The translations under genes and the position numbers were made by a program. DNA of 64,000 nucleotides from Watersipora subatra (lineage: Eukaryota > Bryozoa > Gymnolaemata > Cheilostomatida > Watersiporidae). The DNA lies in contig NC_088711.1 in the NCBI RefSeq assembly GCF_963576615.1, positions 10,596,869-10,660,868 on the forward strand, read 5' to 3'. The notes under the pieces are model-generated. The model saw only the letters and a list, made by a program, of their open reading frames with translations. It searched no databases and was not told the origin of the DNA. Positions 50,801 to 57,800 of the stretch are shown piece after piece. Numbering within the stretch: the first letter of the stretch is position 1; each line of letters begins with the position of its first letter.

Positions 50801-53690
50801 TTGAATAAACATGATTGGTAGCGGCAAAGACCTAGCTAAAACCAAAAAAGCATTAAGCTACAAACTTGACTGGCTTGACTACATTGAGCATGAAACCTAA
50901 TTTCAACTTGGTACATACTAGCAATGAAATTATTATTAGTTGTTAATGAATGTTGAAAAGACCACTTTTTGTCGAGTAAAAATAATATCTTAGCCAACAG
51001 AATAAAATGATAAAACATGGCGATGCAACAATCAATGTCTTCCTCAAAAAACTACTCTCTTTGTCAAGAGGCAAGATATGTGTTTTCTCAACTAGGATGA
51101 GGTAGTGGTGAATGAAATGCAAGAGATGACCATCAAGGTAAGTAAATTTGGTGTTCTTTATCAGGGTAAGTATATTTGACATTTCTTGTCAGGAAATGTA
51201 AATTTGGATTTTCATTAACCTTGCACCAGATTCAACTGCGCCACGCATCAGAGACCAAGATATGTCAGCAAATTTTTTTTCTCCGTCTCATGCATGCCAA
51301 TAAAGTGCTCTTCTTGTACTGGTACTGCTCTGCCACATGGCAAGCCATACTTGGTGTGATAATCTGGTACATGGTTGCTCTGTGAAAGTCTCATCCTCAT
51401 ATAAACAAACTTGTGGTTGTGCAACAGATCAATAGGTCATTGTATGTGGACCATATCAATGCATGAAATTATTTGTAATCTCCTGAAACAAGCTAACGTA
51501 CAACTGTCATTTGTGCTTCGAGTTCGGTTTACTCACTCAGTATTGTGTGGTTATGTTCACCTGGTAAAATTACTTATTTGTAACATTGTTATAGTTTGTT
51601 AAGTTTGAATATTGTGAAAGGCTTCGAGTTGGTCAGCTGTGCATCTGTCCTATCACCAGTCTATTGCATGCCCCTTCTTGGTTTATCCTTCATTTATAAT
51701 TCCTTTCGGGTGCAGTGCATTAATAGTTGAATGATTTTCAATTCCACACTCTAAGTTGTGAAGTTTGATAAAAACACTGTTGCATAAATTACTTGTTAGC
51801 CATGTAAAAGCAAACTGTACATTGCCTTTTGAGACTTCTCAGCTCATGCATACATAATAAATTGATTTTTAACTTGGAAACACTTGTCTTTGTTTGCAGG
51901 CTGATATGCTGAACAAGTGGAAATATGTATTCCTGATAGCCGGCATTATTCATTATCTTGGAATAATATTTTATGGTACATTTGCATCAGGTGAAAAGCA
52001 AGAGTGGGCAAATCCAAAAGGTAAAAATACAGTCTTTTATGAATGTGGAACATAATTATAAGCTCATTACCGGAAAACTGGGAGCCTAAGATGCGCTTTG
52101 CAATTTTGGCGACAAACTTGCAATTGTTTACATTCATTTGACTCAAACGGAGGCGGGTGTTGATCTGTTTTGATAAAACAACGAAATCTTTACTACAATA
52201 AGCGCTGTGTCCATCCGTCTATCAGAGTTCCAAGTTGGAAAAAGACTGTATGATACGAAATTCGAACTCGTGACATTTGGCTCATTAGCCAGGCGTACTA
52301 CCACCTGCATCAATTGTTTTCATTCTAGGAATTTAAAATAGTTGTGCACACACTTATTCTATGTACGTTATTGGCATGCCTGACGAGCACTCACAGCGCA
52401 CTGAACTCCCAGGACACCGGTCTTTACTATATTAAGTGCCGTGTCTATCCGGCTGTCAGAAGCCACGGCTAGAGGTTGAGAAAAATATAATGATTCAAAC
52501 TTGCGACTCTCAGCATAGCAACCTAGCGCGCTACCATCAACCAACACTGCAGAATAATTGTACATATACTTATTACATCTGATGACCTCTTATGGCACAC
52601 CGGACTGTGAGAAAAATGATATACATAATTTTAGAACTACAAGAGGAAGAAGCCAAAGATGACATTCTGCGATACGGAAGTGTTAGAGGCAGCATACACA
52701 GTATTAGAGGCAGCATACACAGTGGGAGGGGTAGCATACACAGCACCATCCATCATCAACTGTCCTTAAAAGAAGACGAAGAGAGTGGCAGAAAGCAACC
52801 AGATGGCTCAGCTTTGTACATTCCAGACAGTCCTGGTAAGGAAATCTCGTCTCTTCAAACTTATGACACACCAGAGTTGGCAAGTGATGCGAGAATAAAA
52901 CCTTTCAATATCTGTATGTAACGCAAATGCTAGTAGATGTGGCATCCAACCAGTTGATATTATTCATACTATGTGTTTGGCTTTTAGGTTTGTGATAAGA
53001 CTGTTGTAGAAGGGCAAGTAAAACGAATTCTCTTTTTGTTTGGCTAATAGCACCAGAGTAGGTCAGAACTAACTTTATCTATGAATCAAACATGACATCT
53101 CTGGCCAAACACAGACTAAAGACAGTAGAACAGAATAACGACTGAAAAATTTCAATGGTTCACCATCTTAGTACTGAAGCTGTAAATAAAAAGCCATAAG
53201 AATATAGACAAGAAGATAGCAGCCCCAGCCATGTTGCGCCTCCGACATCATGGCCTATATCTCTAATGACCGATTTGAAACTCATAAATACATTGACAGA
53301 AAACACTCAATTTAAACATCAATGAATATGGATGAACGACATCAACCATTGAACTCTATGCATAGCCGCAACCCATCACATATGTTCAATTACAACTGAA
53401 ACCTTCACAGCATGAATGTACTTAGCAGCTGTAGAACTTGATGTAACCACTAATAAAAGCTATGGACATCCCATGCACCCATATCTTAAGTCAATATCTA
53501 TGAACTAAACAGCTTGCAAAACTCTAAAAGTACAGCTAAAGCTCAGTCTGTTTTAGGCCAAGATCGCACCAGCTCAGCCAGCGATGGTGACAGCACGGAA
53601 GGAGATGAGAGCAGCGACGATGACAGCGATAGCAGCAGCTCTTCTGGACGACCACCGTACACCACAACTGTCATTTCAACAAGTCACTAG
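26743..53690 (+). CDS. VGLUT: Vesicular glutamate transporter (SLC17 family), 14 coding exons
   Basis: Exons: 26743-26831, 35179-35388, 39099-39366, 39498-39613, 40349-40463, 42261-42435, 44459-44595, 48331-48480, 49097-49229, 49702-49812, 50309-50436, 51900-52020, 52635-52835, 53557-53690. All 13 introns have GT/AG ends. Phases agree throughout, giving 2088 nt and 695 residues, longer than the roughly 580 of vertebrate VGLUTs. VGLUTs are proton-gradient- and voltage-driven MFS carriers that fill synaptic vesicles with glutamate. Diagnostic stretches include [68 protein letters not shown] and [18 protein letters not shown]. Key charged residues R133, R259, E266 and R395 are conserved, but E203 stands where vertebrate VGLUT2 has an essential His. 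The luminal TM1-TM2 loop has seven N-glycosylation sequons. N- and C-tails are cytosolic, acidic and Ser-rich. Confidence 0.9.
27559..27984. repeat. 31-bp minisatellite, ~13 copies
   Basis: Unit AACAGTTTAACACTATTAAC followed by ACTTATACCTA. Two unit variants (ACTTATACCTA and ACGTATACCTT) alternate in the left half, suggesting that part of the array grew by duplicating a 62-bp dimer. Confidence 0.93.
28805..28847. repeat. Perfect hairpin, 20-bp stem
   Basis: TCTGAGAACATTCGTCAGAA, three bases, exact complement. The outer flank also carries a partial second copy (CGTCAGAACATCTGAGAACA). Confidence 0.9.
28895..28985 (-). mobile_element. tRNA-derived SINE head
   Basis: On the minus strand the sequence has an A-box-like TAGCCTAGTCATCTAG and a B-box-like GGGTTCATTCCC with tRNA-like spacing, followed by GAAAAGCCCC. 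It lacks proper tRNA arm pairing, so it is a retroposon head and not a tRNA gene. Confidence 0.5.
29497..29640 (+). repeat. Dispersed repeat, family C, copy 1
   Basis: Shares ACAATGCCTGCTATGT, TGTAGCA, GTACTGTAT and TCTAGCGTCA in order with 36868-37015, another VGLUT intron. Unclassified. Confidence 0.7.
29789..29812. repeat. (TA)n microsatellite
   Basis: Uninterrupted TA dinucleotides, about 12 copies. Confidence 0.9.
30725..31075 (-). mobile_element. tRNA-related SINE cluster, minus orientation
   Basis: The minus strand shows two B-box-like motifs, GTTTGACTCCC and GGGTTCAATTC, each after an A-box-like TRGY stretch. A longer non-tRNA body follows. The 92-codon minus frame across it is a by-product of this element. 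Confidence 0.5.
32165..32425 (+). repeat. Dispersed repeat, family B, long copy
   Basis: Longer form of the family seen at 9100 and 13665. It adds a left part with CATACTACACCCACCAT and CTTTCTGTTACTACAACCTA, shared with 40520-40765. Confidence 0.85.
33076..33206 (-). mobile_element. SINE family A, copy 1
   Basis: The minus strand begins with AGAATAATTGTG in a perfect 26-bp palindrome (33181-33206), then a tRNA-like region containing GGTTCAGGGTTCGATAGC. Same order and orientation as the copies at 39690, 52183, 52416 and 57205. Confidence 0.6.
33505..34118. repeat. 38-bp AT-rich minisatellite, ~16 copies
   Basis: Unit GGTATGATTAATATATTTAT then AACATGATATATTATATT. Variants with ATCGTG or GATATGTTA recur in the same order, showing higher-order duplication of blocks of several units. 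Confidence 0.95.
34652..35043 (+). mobile_element. Possible non-autonomous Helitron-like element
   Basis: Starts near TCTATATATATATATTTCTC and ends ACCCGAGCAACGCCGAGTAG then CACAGCTAGT beside a TA run. A GC-rich hairpin-like motif about 10 bases before CTAGT is the usual Helitron 3' end. It has no coding capacity and no terminal inverted repeats. The hairpin has decayed, so this assignment is tentative. Confidence 0.45.
35179..35388 (+). CDS. VGLUT: VGLUT coding exon 2, cytosolic N-tail
   Basis: Residues 30-100. Begins [17 protein letters not shown] after the TTGCAG acceptor and ends [10 protein letters not shown], with donor GTAAGG splitting the Lys codon. Includes an acidic cluster [13 protein letters not shown]. 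An ATG-less GTG frame at 35207 is only part of this exon. Confidence 0.88.
36868..37015 (+). repeat. Dispersed repeat, family C, copy 2
   Basis: Partner of 29497-29640, same orientation, moderately diverged. Confidence 0.7.
37791..38126 (+). repeat. Dispersed ~336-bp repeat, family E, copy 1
   Basis: Nearly identical to 46799-47134 from TCAATAACCTCCACCT to TTCTTATAGATAT, with only a few substitutions and one-base indels. Both copies lie in VGLUT introns in the same orientation. The low divergence indicates a recent event. Confidence 0.93.
39099..39366 (+). CDS. VGLUT: VGLUT coding exon 3, TM1 and glycosylated loop
   Basis: Residues 101-189. Contains [11 protein letters not shown]1 with R133 in [12 protein letters not shown], and a luminal loop with seven NxS/T sequons (N150, N154, N159, N166, N172, N176, N180). 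Donor GTAAAT at 39367 was chosen because it keeps phase 0 with exon 4 and is the best donor in the open stretch. Confidence 0.88.
39498..39613 (+). CDS. VGLUT: VGLUT coding exon 4, TM2
   Basis: Residues 190-227, [20 protein letters not shown] onward. E203 replaces the His found at this position in vertebrate VGLUT2. Preceded by a short 131-bp intron. Confidence 0.93.
39690..39850 (-). mobile_element. SINE family A, copy 2
   Basis: On the minus strand: CAGTCTCATGCGCCGTGAGA, AATAACTGTGTGCACAATTA, then a degraded tRNA-like head ending GAGTTTGTTTCC. Lies in VGLUT intron 4. Confidence 0.65.
40349..40463 (+). CDS. VGLUT: VGLUT coding exon 5, TM3-TM4
   Basis: Residues 228-266, [20 protein letters not shown] through [10 protein letters not shown]. 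Carries R259 and E266, equivalents of transport-essential Arg and Glu residues in vertebrate VGLUT2. Confidence 0.93.
40520..40765 (+). repeat. Dispersed repeat, family B, long copy
   Basis: Matches 32165-32425 over its whole length, including CTGACTCCACAATACTATTA and the A-rich right end. Confidence 0.87.
40766..42260 (+). other. Rest of VGLUT intron 5
   Basis: AT-rich. Nothing beyond short direct repeats (AGGTCACAAAAA steps near 41845-41890) is recognised. Confidence 0.6.
42261..42435 (+). CDS. VGLUT: VGLUT coding exon 6
   Basis: Residues 267-324, [20 protein letters not shown] through [11 protein letters not shown]. The [17 protein letters not shown] stretch is the clearest VGLUT-versus-sialin signature in the protein. 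Confidence 0.95.
42436..44458 (+). other. VGLUT intron 6
   Basis: Contains the 22-bp array at 43017-43502. A SINE-like segment near 42560-42850 includes GGCACGTTAAAGATCC but was not classified. A LINE-like 3' tail lies at about 43586-43622, similar to 7720-7751. Confidence 0.6.
43017..43502. repeat. 22-bp minisatellite, ~22 near-identical copies
   Basis: Unit TGATTTATGATATTATATTG plus TA. All copies are identical except two carrying TGATTCATG at 43130 and 43240. The two variants are 110 bases (five units) apart, consistent with recent block duplication. Confidence 0.97.
44459..44595 (+). CDS. VGLUT: VGLUT coding exon 7
   Basis: Residues 325-370, [20 protein letters not shown] through [15 protein letters not shown]6 and the start of the central cytosolic loop. 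Confidence 0.93.
44694..44885 (+). mobile_element. tRNA-derived SINE, plus orientation
   Basis: A-box TGGTCTAGTGG at 44704-44714 and B-box AGTTCAATTCC at 44748-44758 with tRNA-like spacing. A non-tRNA body follows, ending near GGACTAAGTCCTGTCCAGCC. A different family from SINE A. Confidence 0.75.
45426..45615. mobile_element. 190-bp MITE with ~20-bp terminal inverted repeats
   Basis: The left end TCAAGCTTGGTTCACATTGG pairs with the right end (reverse complement TTAAACTTGATTCACATTGG), 17 of 20 matching. Similarity continues weakly into GACACGG. Lies in VGLUT intron 7. Confidence 0.75.
45616..46798 (+). other. VGLUT intron 7, middle part
   Basis: Unclassified transposon-like DNA. Near 46386 a frame reads [20 protein letters not shown], an acidic start reminiscent of some transposases, but no catalytic region follows. 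GC-rich words such as ACTCACGCAATTGCCCC recur at 46640-46700. Confidence 0.4.
46799..47134 (+). repeat. Dispersed ~336-bp repeat, family E, copy 2
   Basis: Near-identical partner of 37791-38126. The upstream ACTCACGCAATTGCCCC-containing block (about 46610-46730) is absent from the other copy. Confidence 0.93.
47135..48330 (+). other. VGLUT intron 7, right part
   Basis: Short direct repeats ACCATTGCAGCT at about 47420-47445 and three imperfect repeats with TAC AAGATC TGG near 47730-47840. No exon recognised. Confidence 0.5.
48331..48480 (+). CDS. VGLUT: VGLUT coding exon 8, TM7
   Basis: Residues 371-420. Contains [20 protein letters not shown] with conserved R395. Ends NIAK before the weak donor GTTGGT. 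Reading on past the donor loses family similarity at once, while exon 9 continues it in phase. Confidence 0.93.
48810..48851. repeat. 42-bp near-perfect palindrome
   Basis: ATATTTTAGAAAAATGCTGC, TG, then the exact complement. Lies in VGLUT intron 8, just left of repeat D. Confidence 0.9.
48868..48990 (+). repeat. Dispersed repeat, family D, copy 1
   Basis: Shares AGCCATG, CTCCGGCATCAT, TTTAATTGATTTGGCACTCA and ACACATTGACGGAA with 53225-53345. Moderately diverged. Unclassified. Confidence 0.7.
49097..49229 (+). CDS. VGLUT: VGLUT coding exon 9, TM8
   Basis: Residues 421-465, [20 protein letters not shown] through [11 protein letters not shown]. The split Gly codon is completed by exon 10. Confidence 0.94.
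49702..49812 (+). CDS. VGLUT: VGLUT coding exon 10, TM9-TM10
   Basis: Residues 465-502, [20 protein letters not shown] through [12 protein letters not shown]. Confidence 0.94.
50309..50436 (+). CDS. VGLUT: VGLUT coding exon 11
   Basis: Residues 502-544, [20 protein letters not shown] through AVAKMTENE, a strongly conserved SLC17 segment. Confidence 0.95.
50437..51899 (+). other. VGLUT intron 11 (1.5 kb)
   Basis: AT-rich, with several short frames on both strands that lack family similarity. Nothing else is supported. Confidence 0.6.
51900..52020 (+). CDS. VGLUT: VGLUT coding exon 12, last TM
   Basis: Residues 545-584, [20 protein letters not shown] through [20 protein letters not shown] is the typical VGLUT end of the final TM. 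Confidence 0.95.
52183..52400 (-). mobile_element. SINE family A, copy 3
   Basis: tRNA-like region on the minus strand with GAGTTCGAATTTCGT, preceded by the family segment with TAAGTGTGTGCACAACTATT. Forms a head-to-tail pair with the next copy. Confidence 0.65.
52416..52615 (-). mobile_element. SINE family A, copy 4
   Basis: Minus strand: CAGTCCGGTGTGCCATAAGA, TACAATTATTCTGCAG, then a tRNA-like head TGATGGTAGCGCGCTAGG and CAAGTTTGAATC. Both copies end in the shared GTGTC(T/C)ATCCG-type tail. This copy reaches within 20 bp of the exon 13 acceptor of VGLUT. Confidence 0.68.
52635..52835 (+). CDS. VGLUT: VGLUT coding exon 13, cytosolic tail with internal repeat
   Basis: Residues 585-651, [17 protein letters not shown] then three tandem copies of RGSIHS(I/G/T), then a charged Ser-rich stretch to YIPDSPG. 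The repeat is 21 bp at the DNA level. Confidence 0.85.
53225..53345 (+). repeat. Dispersed repeat, family D, copy 2
   Basis: Partner of 48868-48990, same orientation, in the last VGLUT intron. Confidence 0.7.
53557..53690 (+). CDS. VGLUT: VGLUT coding exon 14, C-terminus
   Basis: Residues 652-695. Contains [20 protein letters not shown] and ends VISTSH before TAG. The acidic Ser-rich block fits multisite phosphorylation of the CK2 type (inference). The longer +1 frame through here is a shadow. Confidence 0.82.
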
Positions 53691-54686
53691 ACAACCCTTC
53701 CAAGAAATGGGGCAAAAAGTGCAACTTGTTTTTGTAGTGGTACAGCCTGGATTAGCAAATCGCTACTTCATGTATAACAATTTTTCTAAACCTGGCAGCC
53801 GCATTTAAAACTGCAAACGGCCATATTAAACTTGAGAGATTGTTGTTGATTGTTCTTTAGCTCATTATAGATTATAGATGGTTGTTTGCCAAACTACGCC
53901 TCAATATGAAATCTGCTTGTATGTTTATCCTTATCATTTTTCAGTGCAACTAATTTTGCTGCTGTCTCTCGTGGCTTTATAATTTTTAACTAGCGTTTTG
54001 TTTTACCAGACATTCAAGTTGTAACTAGTTGCACTCATTCCAATTTACAAATATTTGACAGCTTTTATATTTCAGTATAACGTGCATGCTTGAATCTCTA
54101 GATCAGTGTTTTGACTGCTGTATAAATATGATAGATTTTTAGATCTGGTTTCAACAAAAACAATGCTATATAACTTATTACAATTGATTCCGTAAAATCG
54201 CATAAAATAAGTACCAAACTATAAAATTGCGATAGGCAACTGAGATCGGAATACAAAAAGAATGGTCTATAAGGCAAATATTGACAAACCTGCCAATAAA
54301 CAGACTGACTTACACACTCATAAGGCTTATGGAGAGAAAATCGCAGACCTTGGGTAGATTAGTAGATAACTTTTCCTCAAAGGATGAAGTCCGCAAAAAC
54401 TCTAAATGGCAGCGGGAGACTACATGTGCAAATGGTAAGAAAAATATTAAGAACAACAAAGCAGGTAAAATAATTTAGTGTTATTGAAAACTGTTTTTGA
54501 AAAAGTTGGTTGAACAGCATAAGAATCCCTTGCGTTATTGTTCAATTAAAAGGCGCTTATTACAAATAATTGAGCAGCTTGAGTCTCCAATAATGGAAAT
54601 GGAACATGAATTTCATCGCCATTAATCTGGTAAGTGATACACTCAGGCCCCAACTAGCACCCATCGTCAATTCATATTTATTAACT
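53691..54686. other. Convergent 3' intergenic region, VGLUT and DDX51
   Basis: Holds both 3' UTRs. A plus-strand AATAAA lies at 54295-54300, about 600 bases after the VGLUT stop. A minus-strand AATAAA lies at 54677-54682, only a few bases after the DDX51 stop, so the DDX51 transcript may end further left using a weaker signal. Overlapping 3' ends are possible. Confidence 0.55.
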
Positions 54687-54830
54687 TCAGACACCTGTAT
54701 CCATAGCATCCTGCCTTCCCTTGAGTAACAATTGACATCTCTCCACATACGGCCTCATTTCAGTGCGCCCTACTCTATTCGCCTTCACTGTTTTACCTGC
54801 AGCCTTTATCATCTTTCTAAAGAATGCAAC
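54687..54830 (-). CDS. DDX51: DDX51 last exon
   Basis: 47 codons, [20 protein letters not shown] through [10 protein letters not shown], then TGA. Follows the TTTCAG acceptor in phase 0. Confidence 0.87.
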   Translation of the reverse strand, partial: VAFFRKMIKAAGKTVKANRVGRTEMRPYVERCQLLLKGRQDAMDTGV

Positions 54831-57800
54831 CTGAAAGAGGACAGTACAACGAGTCTACAAGTGTGAATGTGAATCAACAACAAAATGGTTTAAATTACAG
54901 ACTGCTACGCTGCTATTTCACATAACAGTTGAAACAAACATTGCCAACCAAAATGCAGGACAAAAACATCGATGAAGAACAATGAAAAATGCATGCCACT
55001 TTTATTGAGTGCAGACAACCTCTTAATACTGTCGAATGTAATAAAATTGACCACAAGTTATTGCAAATTAATACCACAAAGATATCTATAAAATACATGC
55101 AGTAGATGTACCTCCGACGTATTGAGAATGGTATATGCGACACCCTCTTTGCCTGCCCGTGCAGTCCTGCCCACTCTATGAATGTAGGTCTTAATATATG
55201 GAGGAGCATCATATGATATCACAGCAGATACATCCTCTATGTCTATGCCACGAGCCATAATGTCTGTGGTGACCAGCCTGAAGGAGTTAGTGTTAAATTT
55301 GATTAACATAATAACCACTAGTTACCATGACAACAAAAATACTCATTTTCCATAAGATCAATAACACATACAACTCCCAGTGAAGTTTCTCCCCAGCCAT
55401 AGTATGACTGACAATGTTTGCTGCTCTCTACGAAGTTACCACAAATCAGACTCAGTGAGCGCGTAATTTTAGTTGACTGATAAAGACCAGTGTGAACTAT
55501 ATCGTAGTACTTCGAAGTTAATCCGACACTGCATCGGTCATCTTCTGTGATAATATTGTTCATACTATCACAAACCACCCACGTTTCATCGACACAGTGT
55601 TCTTCACGGTCATCGACACAGTGTTCTTATTATGCAATGCGGGTACTGAATAGATAAAATACCAGTTCCGCAGCAACAATCATGAAGGGAAATATAGGTT
55701 GAGCAATCCGTAACAGCCAATCACCATCGCTGAAGTGGTACACATTGTACAGGCTGTCACGGATGCTCGGTGATATATCGGGAAGGTTTGACAGCTGCAA
55801 AGTCTCCCAATGTATCCAAGTTGTTTCGGCGATATCCTCAGCTCACAGTGCAAATGGTCAACATGTAAATGCTGAGAGGACAACCTTGACATACGCCAAT
55901 ACAGTTTGAACCAGCGTTAAAGCTCTCTTGTTGGTTATAGCATCAGATATAATTGATGGTTCATTTATTAACATCGCCTCCATAATCATCACTCCGTACA
56001 ACATTATTCAATATGACTTCATTAATCACCGACAACAAATTGAAGCGCCAGCCGTACGAAGACGCCAGTCGTATGAAGAATGAAAATAAAGAAGACTTGA
56101 AAATGATAATCAAACATCAACTGAGATCAACAAGGGCAGACTATCTCTTCTCAAAACACCACTTACACATTAATGTTGTTCCTATCAAACTGCCGCAGCA
56201 CTTGGTTGCGTTTCTTTTTAGACATGTCTCCAGATATCTCCTCTACTGTCAGCTCATCATTGAACTGCCTCAACAGTTTGTATAGCCTGCAGGCGAACAC
56301 ATACTGGAAATGTATATAGGTGAACACATACTGGGGTGTATAGAGGTGCAGCGCAGAGGAGAGGTTTAGAATGTTCCCTACAGCCTGACATACGCATCCT
56401 GGTGTATATGCACCCAGTAAATCAAGAACTATATAAGTTTCCATTGTGAACTAGAGCAAATGGCTTTCAGTTTCAGGCAACTCACAAAAAGCAGCAGAGA
56501 AAACACAGAGTTACTACACAACTTACGGAGTTGTCTCCCTGTTACTTTCTACCAGCCATGGAAAGACAAGTCTATTAGGCCCTAGACGATTGTAAATTAC
56601 TGACTTGGGACTTGCCATTGGTCAATTAATTTTAGACTGTTAGAGATCTGTTTGGTCAAAGCTATAAAAAGTCTTAGTCTCAGCTATGTACAAATGAAGT
56701 TGTGTACACCAAAAAAGGCGTACCCGACACATCCCATAAAAACTGATCTACCTGTGTACAGTCTCCTGTGACCCGGCAAATACAAGAACCTTCCTAAGTT
56801 TGACAGAGTGAAGTAAATAGAGCAGAATCACAGGTTTGCGGGTGGCCACTCTACACTCAGTATAGTACTCCTAAAAACAGAGAGATGCAGCACTTAAATA
56901 TATCTATAACAAATTGAGTACATAGGACACAACTACTATAGCACATCTACAGCAGAAGGTTTATCCCTCTACCTGTGAGCACATTCTTTCAGAAGAACTT
57001 AACTGCAGATGTTAGATATCACAATGCTAGCCTGTTGTTACATGAACACAATTTCTATTGCCGCGTGCCACTGAGCGTGCCTTATAGGAAAGAAAACCTG
57101 AAACAAATTTTTACTATAACAAAAGCCATGTTATAATGCTCTTACTATAATAAGAGCATCTTTCTGTCCAAAATTGGCTAAGCTCCAAATGGTTAGGAAA
57201 AGGCTGGGAAAGAAGATTGCTTCTAACAGGATTTGAACTGACTAATGTTGGATTGGTAGCCCAATATTCTAACAACTACACCGATCAACAGCCTTACTTG
57301 ATTTCAGAATAATTGTACATATAGTTATTACACCTGACAATCTCTCACAGCGCACTGGACTGCTGAAGTACTAGTATGAATAATGAAAGGCAAGTGATGA
57401 AGGCGATTATTAGGGCACATACTGTCAGAAACCAAGGCGGTTATTAGGGCGCATACTGTGAGAAACCAAGGCGGTTATTAGCGCACATACTGTGAGAAAC
57501 CAAGGCGGTTATTAGGGCGCATACTGTGAGAAACCAAGGCGGTTATTAGGGCACATACTGTCATAAACCAAGGCGGTTATTAGGGCACATACTGTCAGAA
57601 ACCAAGGCGCTTATGAGGGCACATACTGTCAGAAACCAAGGCGCTTATTAGGGAACATACTGTCAAAAACCAACTCACCCGTAGGCCAGTAGGAGTTGTG
57701 TATTTCCCAGCAAAATGAACTTGGGTGTTGTCAGCAGTCTCACTGAGGACAGACTCCTTGACAATAGAGGTAAACAGCCTTGGCTCACATAGCTTTAGCC

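Noticed and set aside
53584-53808. 74-codon frame at the end of VGLUT
   Set aside because: It is a shifted frame over exon 14. The correct frame continues the acidic tail in phase from exon 13.
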